Positions 27,228-34,161 of a stretch of DNA of 60,103 nt are shown in pieces. The number at the start of each line of letters is the position of its first letter. The first letter of the stretch is position 1. Under the pieces are notes generated by a model that saw nothing but the letters and a program-made list of their open reading frames with translations, searched no databases and was not told where the DNA came from. Origin of the DNA: Lachnospiraceae bacterium UBA1818 (lineage in GTDB: Bacteria; Bacillota; Clostridia; Lachnospirales; Lachnospiraceae); contig CAJFQZ010000006.1 in the NCBI GenBank assembly GCA_904419285.1, positions 1 to 60,103 on the forward strand. Direction: 5' to 3'. The translations under genes and the position numbers were made by a program.

Positions 27228-28376
27228 ATGGATAAATTGGAGTGGATCGCACCCTGTCATTTCGGGCTGGAAGCAGTTCTGAAAAGAGAGATTCAGGAAC
27301 TGGGGTATGAGATATCACAGGTAGAAGACGGAAGAGTGACTTTTTACGGCGGGATCGAAGCGGTGTGCCGGGCGAATATATTTCTGAGGACTGCAGAGAG
27401 GATCCTGCTGAAGGTGGGAAACTTCAAGGCGGTTTCCTTCGACGAACTGTTTGACAGGACGAAAGCACTTCCCTGGGAGGATTATATCCCGGCGGATGGG
27501 AAGTTCTGGGTCACGAAGGCTTCTTCTGTAAAGAGCAGGCTGTTCAGCCCCTCGGACATACAGTCCATTATGAAAAAAGCCATGGTGGAACGGCTGAAAT
27601 CCCACTATCACATTCAGTGGTTTGCGGAGAACGGGGCATCCTATCCGGTCCGTGTTTTCTTGATGAAGGATATCGTAACGATCGGGATCGATACTTCCGG
27701 ACAGTCTCTCCATAAAAGAGGGTATCGTCCGGCAGCCGGAAAGGCCCCGATCTCTGAAACGCTGGCAGCCGCGCTGATCATGCTTACGCCGTGGAGAGGA
27801 GATCGGATCCTGGTAGATCCTTTCTGCGGAAGCGGCACATTTCCCATAGAGGCGGCCATGATGGCGGCGAATATCGCACCGGGGATGAACCGGTCGTTCA
27901 CGGCGGAAACCTGGACGAATCTGATCGACAGAAAATACTGGTACCGGGCGGTCGATGAGGCGGAGGCCGGAATAGATGACAGCATAGAGACGGACATTCA
28001 GGGATATGATGCTGACGCTGATGTCGTAAGGACCGCCAGGAAGAATGCAGAAAATGCAGGAGTTGCCCACATGATCCACTTCCAGCAGAGGGAGGTCAAA
28101 GATCTGAGCCATCCGAAGAAATATGGTTTTATCATCACTAATCCGCCGTACGGCGAACGACTGGAGGAGAAGGAGAAGCTTCCGGAGCTTTACAGGGAAT
28201 TCGGTGAAAGCTTTAAGCGTCTGGACAGCTGGTCAGCATATATGATCACAAGTTATGAGGACGCGGAGCGGTATTTTGGCAGGAAAGCAGATAAGAACAG
28301 AAAGATCTACAATGGGATGCTCAAAACATATTTTTATCAGTTCTTGGGGCCGAAGCCGCCGAGACAGAACAGATAG
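27228..28376 (+). CDS. THUMP-domain 23S rRNA methyltransferase (RlmL/YpsC-like)
   Basis: A 382-residue class I SAM-dependent RNA methyltransferase. An N-terminal ferredoxin-like/THUMP region (about 1-160, LEWIAPCHFGLEAVLKREI) binds RNA. The catalytic part has VDPFCGSGTFPIEAAMMAANIAPG (SAM motif I) near 200 and TNPPYGERL (motif IV) near 305, the signature of N2-methylguanosine enzymes. The relatives RlmL and YpsC act on G2445 of 23S rRNA. The start at ATG 27228 gives the family N-terminus; an in-frame ATG at 27204 has no ribosome site. rdgB follows 12 bases later, and the three genes with the phosphodiesterase form an operon. Confidence 0.9.
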   Translation: MDKLEWIAPCHFGLEAVLKREIQELGYEISQVEDGRVTFYGGIEAVCRANIFLRTAERILLKVGNFKAVSFDELFDRTKALPWEDYIPADGKFWVTKASSVKSRLFSPSDIQSIMKKAMVERLKSHYHIQWFAENGASYPVRVFLMKDIVTIGIDTSGQSLHKRGYRPAAGKAPISETLAAALIMLTPWRGDRILVDPFCGSGTFPIEAAMMAANIAPGMNRSFTAETWTNLIDRKYWYRAVDEAEAGIDDSIETDIQGYDADADVVRTARKNAENAGVAHMIHFQQREVKDLSHPKKYGFIITNPPYGERLEEKEKLPELYREFGESFKRLDSWSAYMITSYEDAERYFGRKADKNRKIYNGMLKTYFYQFLGPKPPRQNR

Positions 28377-28388
28377 AGGGAACAGAAG

Positions 28389-29003
28389 ATGAAGAGAAGA
28401 ATTGTATTTGCGACAGGGAATAAAGACAAAATGAAAGAGATCCGCCAGATCCTTGCCGATCTGGGAATGGAGATCGTCTCTATGAAAGAGGCGGGCGTGG
28501 ATATTGAGATCGTGGAGGATGGCATGTCTTTTGAAGAGAATGCGGAGATCAAGGCAAGGGCCGTATCGCGCGTGCTGACCAGCGACATCGTTCTGGCAGA
28601 TGATTCCGGGCTGGAGATTGACTATCTTGACAAGGCTCCGGGGATCTATTCTGCAAGATTTGCCGGGGAAGATACCTCCTATGATATAAAGAACCGGATT
28701 TTCCTTGACCGGCTGGAAGGCGTTCCGGATGAGGAGCGGACCGCACGCTTTGTATGTGCGGTGGCAGCAGTCTTTCCGGACGGGACTTCCGAGACAGTGC
28801 GCGAGACGATCGAGGGAAGGATCGCGCATGAGCCTGCGGGGGAGAATGGCTTCGGATATGATCCGATCTTTTATGTTCCGGAGTATGAGTGTACGACAGC
28901 GGAGATGTCCGCGGAGCTGAAGAACGAACTGAGCCATCGGGGAAAGGCCCTTCGTTCGATGAGAAGAATCCTGGAGGAAAAACTCAGAGAGGGAGAGTTA
29001 TGA
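28389..29003 (+). CDS. rdgB: XTP/dITP diphosphatase (RdgB/HAM1)
   Basis: It hydrolyses non-canonical purine triphosphates such as dITP and XTP to the monophosphate, which keeps them out of nucleic acid. The 204-residue protein has ATGNKDKMKEI at 8-18, SFEENAEIKARAVS, LADDSGLEID (catalytic acid residues), GIYSARFAGE and GENGFGYDPIF: all the family motifs. Length is normal. The last four bases (ATGA) are shared with the start of the phosphodiesterase gene, so translation is coupled. Confidence 0.95.
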   Translation: MKRRIVFATGNKDKMKEIRQILADLGMEIVSMKEAGVDIEIVEDGMSFEENAEIKARAVSRVLTSDIVLADDSGLEIDYLDKAPGIYSARFAGEDTSYDIKNRIFLDRLEGVPDEERTARFVCAVAAVFPDGTSETVRETIEGRIAHEPAGENGFGYDPIFYVPEYECTTAEMSAELKNELSHRGKALRSMRRILEEKLREGEL

Positions 29004-29482
29004 GAGTATTGATCGTGAGTGATACCCACGGACGGCATTCGGCGCTGGACCGTGCCCTGGAAGCAGCGGGGGAGATCGATCTGTTTATCCATCTCGGTGA
29101 TGTTGAGGGCGGAGAAGAATATATCAATGCAGTGGTTGACTGTGAAAAGCATATGGTGCGGGGGAATAATGACTTTTTTTCGGATCTTCCGAGGGAGGAT
29201 GAATTCTATATAGGACCGTTAAAAGTGTTTATCACACACGGGCACGCCTACTATGTTTCGCTGGACACGGAATATATCGTAGAAGAGGCGAAAGCAAGAC
29301 GGGCGGATGTTGTCATGTTCGGCCATACGCACAAGCCTTATTTCCATGAGACTGACGGGATCACAGTGCTCAATCCAGGCAGTCTGTCTTTCCCGAGGCA
29401 GGAGGGGAGAAAAGGCAGCTATATGATCATGGAGACGGACGAAAAAGGCACTGCCCATTACGAGCAGAAATATCTTGATTGA
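29000..29482 (+). CDS. YfcE/MJ0936-type metallophosphodiesterase
   Basis: A 160-residue calcineurin-fold phosphoesterase with two-metal motifs: SDTHGR (7-12), HLGDVEG, GNNDFF, THGHAYY and FGHTHKPY near residue 112. This small class hydrolyses phosphodiesters in vitro; the natural substrate is unknown. A longer frame opens within rdgB, but ATG 29000 overlaps the rdgB stop and follows GGGAGAG, and the protein then begins MRVLIVSDTHG as in the family. It ends the three-gene operon, before the tRNA promoter. Confidence 0.9.
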   Translation: MRVLIVSDTHGRHSALDRALEAAGEIDLFIHLGDVEGGEEYINAVVDCEKHMVRGNNDFFSDLPREDEFYIGPLKVFITHGHAYYVSLDTEYIVEEAKARRADVVMFGHTHKPYFHETDGITVLNPGSLSFPRQEGRKGSYMIMETDEKGTAHYEQKYLD

Positions 29483-29544
29483 GCATGTTCGGGGGCGCTG
29501 AAAAAAACTCTTTTACAAAGATTGAAAAAAAGTTGAAAAAAATG

Positions 29545-29573
29545 TTGACAATATGGAATCTATGTAATATAAT
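29545..29573 (+). promoter_or_regulatory. Consensus promoter of the tRNA operon
   Basis: TTGACA (29545-29550), 17-base spacer, TATAAT (29568-29573): exact consensus in both boxes, as expected for a stable RNA operon. Transcription would start near 29580. Confidence 0.92.
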
Positions 29574-29619
29574 CATTTATGCGTTGCGGGCAGGACAGGA
29601 AACCTAATGAAGCAGACGC

Positions 29620-29694
29620 CGGGGTGTGGCTCAGCTTGGCTAGAGCGCCTGGTTTGGGACCAGGAGGTCGCAGGTTCGAATCCTGTCACCCCGA
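29620..29694 (+). tRNA. tRNA-Pro (anticodon TGG)
   Basis: Acceptor CGGGGTG with CACCCCG, anticodon stem CCTGG/CCAGG around TTTGGGA, T loop TTCGAAT, discriminator A. First gene of the tRNA operon. Confidence 0.95.
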
Positions 29695-29699
29695 TATGC

Positions 29700-29770
29700 G
29701 CGGGTGTAGTTCAATGGTAGAACACCAGCCTTCCAAGCTGGATACGTGAGTTCGATTCTCATCACCCGCT
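29700..29770 (+). tRNA. tRNA-Gly (anticodon TCC)
   Basis: Acceptor GCGGGTG with CACCCGC, anticodon loop CTTCCAA, T loop TTCGATT, discriminator T; 71 bases, five bases after tRNA-Pro. Confidence 0.95.
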
Positions 29771-29813
29771 TCTCACAGAAATGTGAGGGCATTGCAGATA
29801 AATATTTGCATAA

Positions 29814-29887
29814 GAGTCTGTAGCTCAGCTGGATAGAGCAACGGCCTTCTAAGCCGTAGGTCGTGGGTTCGAATCCCCCCAGGCTCG
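29814..29887 (+). tRNA. tRNA-Arg (anticodon TCT)
   Basis: Acceptor GAGTCTG with CAGGCTC (one G-U), D arm GCTCAGCTGGATAGAGC, anticodon loop CTTCTAA, discriminator G. The T stem GTGGG/CCCCC has a T50-C64 mismatch, which is unusual. Confidence 0.93.
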
Positions 29888-29891
29888 TTAT

Positions 29892-29959
29892 GGTGGGTAT
29901 TTGGTCAGCGCGCCAGATTGTGGTTCTGGATATCGTGGGTTCGAGTCCCACTACCCACC
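29892..29959 (+). tRNA. tRNA-His (anticodon GTG) with truncated D arm
   Basis: The acceptor (GTGGGTA with TACCCAC, extra G-1 and C73 as in His tRNAs), anticodon stem CCAGA/TCTGG with loop TTGTGGT, and T arm GTGGGTTCGAGTCCCAC are intact. Between acceptor and anticodon stem only 13 bases remain (TTTGGTCAGCGCG) where about 19 are expected, and no D stem can form. It may be a defective copy, an unusual functional tRNA, or a sequence error. Confidence 0.75.
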
Positions 29960-30008
29960 TTTTTCTTTTATATTCGCACTGGCAGGCAGTGTCAGCTTAA
30001 GTCTTTAA

Positions 30009-30080
30009 TGGGCTATCGCCAAGCGGTAAGGCACAGGACTTTGACTCCTGCATTCGCTGGTTCGAATCCAGCTAGCCCAG
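30009..30080 (+). tRNA. tRNA-Gln (anticodon TTG)
   Basis: Acceptor TGGGCTA with TAGCCCA, D arm GCCAAGCGGTAAGGC, anticodon loop CTTTGAC, discriminator G; 72 bases. Confidence 0.95.
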
Positions 30081-30116
30081 TTTACCTGGGTAAGCCGGGA
30101 AGAAATCATTGAATAC

Positions 30117-30189
30117 GGGCGTGTAGCTCAGGTGGTAGAGCACTTGACTTTTAATCAAGTTGTCCGGGGTTCGAATCCCCGCACGCTCA
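30117..30189 (+). tRNA. tRNA-Lys (anticodon TTT)
   Basis: Acceptor GGGCGTG with CACGCTC (one G-U), anticodon stem CTTGA/TCAAG around CTTTTAA, T loop TTCGAAT, discriminator A; 73 bases. Confidence 0.95.
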
Positions 30190-30248
30190 TGCGGAACAAG
30201 CAGTTTTGCTTGTTCTATTTTTTTCGGAAGCGATCTCCGAGAATATCT

Positions 30249-30329
30249 GCGGATATGGCGGAATTGGCAGACGCGCCAGATTTAGGATCTGGTGTCTACG
30301 ACGTGCAGGTTCAAGTCCTGTTATCCGCA
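30249..30329 (+). tRNA. tRNA-Leu (anticodon TAG)
   Basis: Acceptor GCGGATA with TATCCGC, anticodon loop TTTAGGA, a long variable arm (TGTCTACGACGT), T loop TTCAAGT, discriminator A. Last gene of the tRNA operon. Confidence 0.95.
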
Positions 30330-30338
30330 TTGAACTGT

Positions 30339-30382
30339 ATCCCGGAAACCGCTGTTTCCAGCGGTTTCCGGGATCTTTTTTT
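30339..30382 (+). terminator. Strong terminator of the tRNA operon
   Basis: Perfect 16-bp stem (30339-30354 with 30359-30374; core CCCGGAAACCGCTG) over a TTTC loop, followed by CTTTTTTT. Confidence 0.96.
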
Positions 30383-30475
30383 GCGATTTTACAAAACGGG
30401 GCATAAAAGGGGCAGTCCCCTGCTCAGGCCGGAAGAGACACTTCCGGAAAGATTGTTAAAAAATTAATTTTATGC

Positions 30476-30504
30476 TTGCCCAATTCACTCAATTATTATA
30501 TACT
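30476..30504 (+). promoter_or_regulatory. Promoter of the HPr-like gene
   Basis: TTGCCC (30476-30481), 17-base spacer, TATACT (30499-30504), 33 bases before the ATG; AGGAGG lies between. Confidence 0.7.
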
Positions 30505-30536
30505 ACGATAGTGTGTGAAACAGGAGGATCAGAAAA

Positions 30537-30776
30537 ATGATTGAAAAAAAGATAAAATTTATGACATCCGGCCAGCTTATGAGTTTCTGCAACGTCTGTC
30601 AGAAGATGAAGTCTGACATCGATGTGACGGATATCACGAACAGAAATTTCCGCATTGACGGAAAATCACTTCTGGGACTCATGTCCATCAAATTAGGACT
30701 TCCGATGCGGCTGGTAGTTACCGGCGAGGATGAAGAGCTGGCACATCAGTATTTTGAAAATTATGAGATGGAATAA
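30537..30776 (+). CDS. HPr-like protein lacking the active-site histidine
   Basis: A 79-residue protein with the HPr fold pattern. The best match is the middle helix FRIDGKSLLGLMSI, which equals the regulatory Ser46 segment (KSIMGVMSL) of true HPr, with Ser44 in the Ser46 place. The phosphotransfer His15 region (GIHARPA) is absent; SGQLMSFCNVC stands there instead. So it cannot pass phosphate from enzyme I, but could be a target for HPr kinase or a regulatory partner. Own promoter and terminator; single gene between the tRNA operon and MATE. A true HPr is at 56726. Function unknown. Confidence 0.78.
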   Translation: MIEKKIKFMTSGQLMSFCNVCQKMKSDIDVTDITNRNFRIDGKSLLGLMSIKLGLPMRLVVTGEDEELAHQYFENYEME

Positions 30777-30796
30777 AATCAGAGCTATAAAATGAA

Positions 30797-30838
30797 AAAG
30801 GGATCGTGAACAGAGATGTTCACGGTCCCTTTCCTTTT
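30797..30838. terminator. Terminator between HPr-like gene and MATE gene
   Basis: AAAGGGATCGTGAAC (30797-30811) pairs with GTTCACGGTCCCTTT (30818-30832) with one G-U, T-rich on one side and A-rich on the other, fit to serve both converging genes. Confidence 0.85.
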
Positions 30839-30906
30839 ACCGCCAGCGGGCTCCCTGGAGGCTGTACCTGCAGACGGCTGAGAGTCACCCAGGATCAGAG
30901 CAGAGA

Positions 30907-32256
30907 TCAGATGGGGGAAAACTCGCCTTTCTGATAATGCTTCAGCAGAAAGAACGCAACAACGGAAGCGCACAGCTCTCCGGCGGGAAAGGAGATCCAT
31001 ACGCCGGCGGCTCCCCAGATCCGGGAGAGGATGAAGCTGAGGGGGATTGTGATCACAAACTGCCGGAGCAGTGAGATGATCAGAGAATTCCTGCCGTTCC
31101 CCAGCGCCTCGAAGGTTCCGGAGTAGATCACTCCGATGGTGGAGACGAGAAAGCCCAGACATATAATGCGCAGGGCGGTGACCCCGGCTTCCATCAGTTC
31201 TGCGTCCGCCTTGAACAGCGAGAGGATCGGTCCCGGCACAGCGAGTGAGAGGACTGTTCCCAGGAGCATGAGCGCTGCAGCGCATGCCAGGCTGTAACGG
31301 ATCGTTGTCCGCACCCGTTCTGCCTCCCCTGCTCCGTAGTTGTAGCCGATGATCGGACGCATGCCCTGAACGATTCCGTTAGCAGGCATATAGATGAAAG
31401 TCTGCAGTTTGTAGTACACGCCCAGGACAGCCACATAGACATCGGACATGGCGGCAAGGATTCCGTTCAGTATGCTGATCAGCACCGAGGGAAGCAGCAT
31501 CATGATGCTTGACGGGATCCCCACGCTGTAGATCTGTCCGATGATCTTCCAGTCTGCTCTCAGATATTTCAGACGGATGTGAACCGCGTAAGACTTTCTC
31601 AGGTAGACTGCCACGTACAGCAGAAAAGCGCTGATCTGCCCAATGACTGTGGCGATCGCCGCGCCGGCAACTCCGAGCCGGGGAAATCCGAGAAGTCCGA
31701 AGATGAGGATCGGATCCAGGATGATATTGATCACACATCCGACACTCAGCAGGTACATCGTGATCTTCATTTCGCCGATTCCCTGGAAGATCTTTTCAAA
31801 AGTAATCTGCAGCAGAGCGCCGAAGGAAAAGCAGAGAACGATGTATGTATAGTCGCAGGCATCCTTCAATATGGAAGGATTGTCGGTGAACAGGGACAGG
31901 AAGGGGCGGGTGACGAAGATGCCCGCCAGGATGAAGAGGATACAGTGGAACACCGTCAGTGCGACGCCGAGCGTGGCAGAACGGTCCGCTTTTTCCTGAT
32001 CGCCGGAGCCGAGATGGATTGATATGGCGGAGCTGATCCCCACTCCGACGCCTACGGCGACAGAGACGATGGCGTTCTGGAGCGGATAGGCGAGAGAGAC
32101 CGCTGTCAGCGCATCTGTTCCCAGCTGTGATACATAGATGCTGTCCACGATATTGTAAAGCGACTGGATCAGCATGGAGAGCATCATCGGCACGGACATG
32201 GAGACCAGAAGAGAGAATACGGGTTTTGTCTTCATAAACGTGTTTTTCGTTTCCAT
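30907..32256 (-). CDS. MATE family multidrug efflux transporter
   Basis: A 449-residue membrane protein with 12 hydrophobic helices in two homologous halves. PVFSLLVSMSVPMMLSMLIQSLYNIVDSIYVSQLG at the N-terminus and PANGIVQGMRPIIGYNYGAG in the second half are typical of the MATE group. These antiporters use Na+ or H+ gradients to expel cationic drugs and metabolites; the substrate is not predictable. ATG 32256 follows AAAGGA. The leader, 180 bases long, has a short peptide gene and an intrinsic terminator, pointing to regulation by attenuation, possibly by ribosome-targeting drugs. Confidence 0.93.
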   Translation of the reverse strand: METKNTFMKTKPVFSLLVSMSVPMMLSMLIQSLYNIVDSIYVSQLGTDALTAVSLAYPLQNAIVSVAVGVGVGISSAISIHLGSGDQEKADRSATLGVALTVFHCILFILAGIFVTRPFLSLFTDNPSILKDACDYTYIVLCFSFGALLQITFEKIFQGIGEMKITMYLLSVGCVINIILDPILIFGLLGFPRLGVAGAAIATVIGQISAFLLYVAVYLRKSYAVHIRLKYLRADWKIIGQIYSVGIPSSIMMLLPSVLISILNGILAAMSDVYVAVLGVYYKLQTFIYMPANGIVQGMRPIIGYNYGAGEAERVRTTIRYSLACAAALMLLGTVLSLAVPGPILSLFKADAELMEAGVTALRIICLGFLVSTIGVIYSGTFEALGNGRNSLIISLLRQFVITIPLSFILSRIWGAAGVWISFPAGELCASVVAFFLLKHYQKGEFSPI

Positions 32257-32326
32257 AATAGAATCCTTTCTGTAATATGAACTTTTCTGCGCCAGCGTCC
32301 GGACGAGAATGGCCCCGGATGTTTCT

Positions 32327-32395
32327 TTACAACAAAAAAAGCCATATGCCTGTTTGAATTCTGAAACAGGAAAACCATATGACTTTTAAGACCAT
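32327..32395 (-). CDS. Possible 22-residue leader peptide of the MATE gene
   Basis: A short frame starting ATG at 32395 and ending TAA at 32329-32327 runs straight through the terminator hairpin. The peptide begins MVLKVIWFSC and ends GIWLFLL, rich in hydrophobic and aromatic residues. The ribosome binding site is weak (AGAGCAG), and another frame from 32414 also crosses the hairpin, so which one is translated is open. Confidence 0.4.
   Translation of the reverse strand: MVLKVIWFSCFRIQTGIWLFLL
32334..32385 (-). terminator. Attenuator-type terminator in the MATE leader
   Basis: On the minus strand AAGTCATATG (32385-32376) pairs with CATATGGCTT (32348-32339) with one G-U, and an inner stem CCTGTTT/AAACAGG (32370-32364, 32355-32349) continues it past a 5-base bulge. 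Seven T follow (32340-32334). It lies about 50 bases after the predicted transcription start and 78 bases before the start codon. Confidence 0.82.
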
Positions 32396-32442
32396 GTCTG
32401 CTCTGCGCGGACACTGACCTGCTCTATTCTTCTGCGGTGATA

Positions 32443-32471
32443 ATGATAGCACAGGCGGCAGGGGAAGTCAA
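32443..32471 (-). promoter_or_regulatory. Promoter of the MATE gene
   Basis: Minus strand: TTGACT (32471-32466), 17-base spacer, TATCAT (32448-32443). Transcription would start near 32436. Confidence 0.72.
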
Positions 32472-32555
32472 TCGCATTTTGCGCAGGGACGTATTGCGCC
32501 GGGGCACCGGAACCTTTCCCTGTGCATACAATGAAGAAAAAAAGGAAAAGACAGA

Positions 32556-33425
32556 TTGAGAGCAGATTCTTATAAGATCGCTGTGATCGGAGGAGACCGG
32601 CGGCAGGTGTATCTGGCGGAGATCCTTGCGGAAAGAGGATGCGATGTCTCTGCCTGCGGGCTTTGCGGAAGCACACAGAGGGAGCGGATACGGGAGACGG
32701 CAGCATTGAAAGAAGCGCTGGAAGGAGCAGATGCTGTGGCGGCTCCCGTCCCGTTTTTGAGGGACGGGAAGATCGCAGGGAAGTATGAGGTGCCGGACAT
32801 GGATATGGAAACCCTCCTGGACCAGATGCCTGAGACCGCGTTCCTGTTTGCCGGCGGTATTCCGGAAGCTGTGGAGAAATCGGCTGAGAAGCGGGGAATC
32901 AAAGTATATGACATGATGCGGGATGAGTTCACGGCTGTGAAGAATGCTGCCGCGGCGGCGGAGGGGGCAGCCGCGGAGGCGATTGTGAGAAGTCCGGTCA
33001 GTCTGACCAAGAGCAGATGTCTTATCCTCGGATACGGGAGATGCGGCCGGGCGCTGACCTGCCTGCTGAGGGCCTTCTCCTGCAGAGTCTTTGTCTGTGA
33101 AAAGGACTGCGGAAGGGCAGCGGAAGCGTGTGCCCTGGCAGATGGGACTGTGTCAGAGGAGGAGCTTGCGGATGCGGCAGGCAGGTTTGATTTCATTTTT
33201 AACACTGTGCCGGAACTGATTCTTACGAGGGAGAGGCTTCGGTGTGTGGGAGAGAGGACCTGGATCCTCGACCTGGCATCGGCGCCCGGAGGAGTGGATT
33301 ACAGGGCGGCGCAGGAGCTGGCGGTGAATGCAGTCCTGCTCCCGGGACTTCCCGGCAGATACGCTCCGTATTCTTCGGCAGAGATCCTTGCGGACTATCT
33401 GCTGAGCCGGATCGGGCTGCGCTGA
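32556..33425 (+). CDS. dpaA: Dipicolinate synthase subunit A
   Basis: With DpaB it makes dipicolinic acid from dihydrodipicolinate in the mother cell; dipicolinate with calcium fills the spore core. The 289-residue protein has an N-terminal Rossmann segment IAVIGGDRRQVYLAEIL (about 8-24), then a second nucleotide-binding domain with CLILGYGRCGRALTCLL (about 150-166), as in SpoVFA. The start is TTG 32556 with AAGGA some 11 bases upstream; no better start was seen. dpaB follows after 32 bases. The pair shows the organism forms spores. Confidence 0.92.
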   Translation: MRADSYKIAVIGGDRRQVYLAEILAERGCDVSACGLCGSTQRERIRETAALKEALEGADAVAAPVPFLRDGKIAGKYEVPDMDMETLLDQMPETAFLFAGGIPEAVEKSAEKRGIKVYDMMRDEFTAVKNAAAAAEGAAAEAIVRSPVSLTKSRCLILGYGRCGRALTCLLRAFSCRVFVCEKDCGRAAEACALADGTVSEEELADAAGRFDFIFNTVPELILTRERLRCVGERTWILDLASAPGGVDYRAAQELAVNAVLLPGLPGRYAPYSSAEILADYLLSRIGLR

Positions 33426-33457
33426 ATCTGTCCGGGATAGAAGAGGTGGATGCTGTT

Positions 33458-34036
33458 ATGAAACTGAAAGGAAAAAAGGTCGGCGTGGCGCTTACAGGTT
33501 CCTTCTGCACTTATGAGAAAGCGTTTGAACAGCTCAGGAGACTGAAGGAAGAAGGGGCGGAGATCGTGACGGTCTTCTCCGGAGCTTCCCAGACTACGGA
33601 CAGCCGGTTTGGCAGGGCAGAAGATTTTGTGAAAGAGGCGGAGGAGATCACAGGTTCCCGCCCGCTGCTGACGATCAGCCAGGCGGAGCCCATCGGGCCG
33701 AAAAACCTTCTGGACCTGCTGATCCTGCTTCCCTGCACCGGAAATACTGCGGCAAAGCTGGCGAACGGCATTACGGACTCGCCTGCACTTATGGCGGCAA
33801 AAGCGCATCTTCGCAATGAAAAGCCTCTGCTGATCTCTATATCCACGAATGATGCATTGGGGATGAATATGAAAAACATAGGTCTTCTGCTCAATGCAAA
33901 GCATATTTACTTTGTTCCCTTCGGGCAGGACGATCCGGAGAAAAAGCCGAATTCCATGACTGCAAGGACGGAGTTCCTGATCCCGGCGGCGGAGGCGGCG
34001 CTTGACGGCAGGCAGTACCAGCCTGTGATCCGGTAA
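33458..34036 (+). CDS. dpaB: Dipicolinate synthase subunit B
   Basis: The flavoprotein-like partner of DpaA (SpoVFB). The 192-residue protein begins MKLKGKKVGVALTGSFCTYEK, with the GSFCT phosphate-binding turn of the flavin-reductase-like fold, and has LLILLPCTGNTAAKLANGI and ALGMNMKNIGLL as in the family. A frame opens far upstream inside dpaA, but ATG 33458 with AGAGGTGG gives the family start. It is coupled to dpaA; asnB lies 125 bases on. Confidence 0.93.
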   Translation: MKLKGKKVGVALTGSFCTYEKAFEQLRRLKEEGAEIVTVFSGASQTTDSRFGRAEDFVKEAEEITGSRPLLTISQAEPIGPKNLLDLLILLPCTGNTAAKLANGITDSPALMAAKAHLRNEKPLLISISTNDALGMNMKNIGLLLNAKHIYFVPFGQDDPEKKPNSMTARTEFLIPAAEAALDGRQYQPVIR

Positions 34037-34161
34037 CTGCGGGAATGGCGGAAAGGAGCCGGATGAGGGTCCTGAAACCGGTCGCGGGACAGAAGCAGGA
34101 ATTCCGATGGATGGAAAGGTCCGGCAGGTCCGGAGAGCATGTAAAAGAAGGAGAGGAAGAT

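Noticed and set aside
29640-30467. Several reading frames on both strands in the tRNA cluster
   Set aside because: They overlap seven tRNAs and are not coding.
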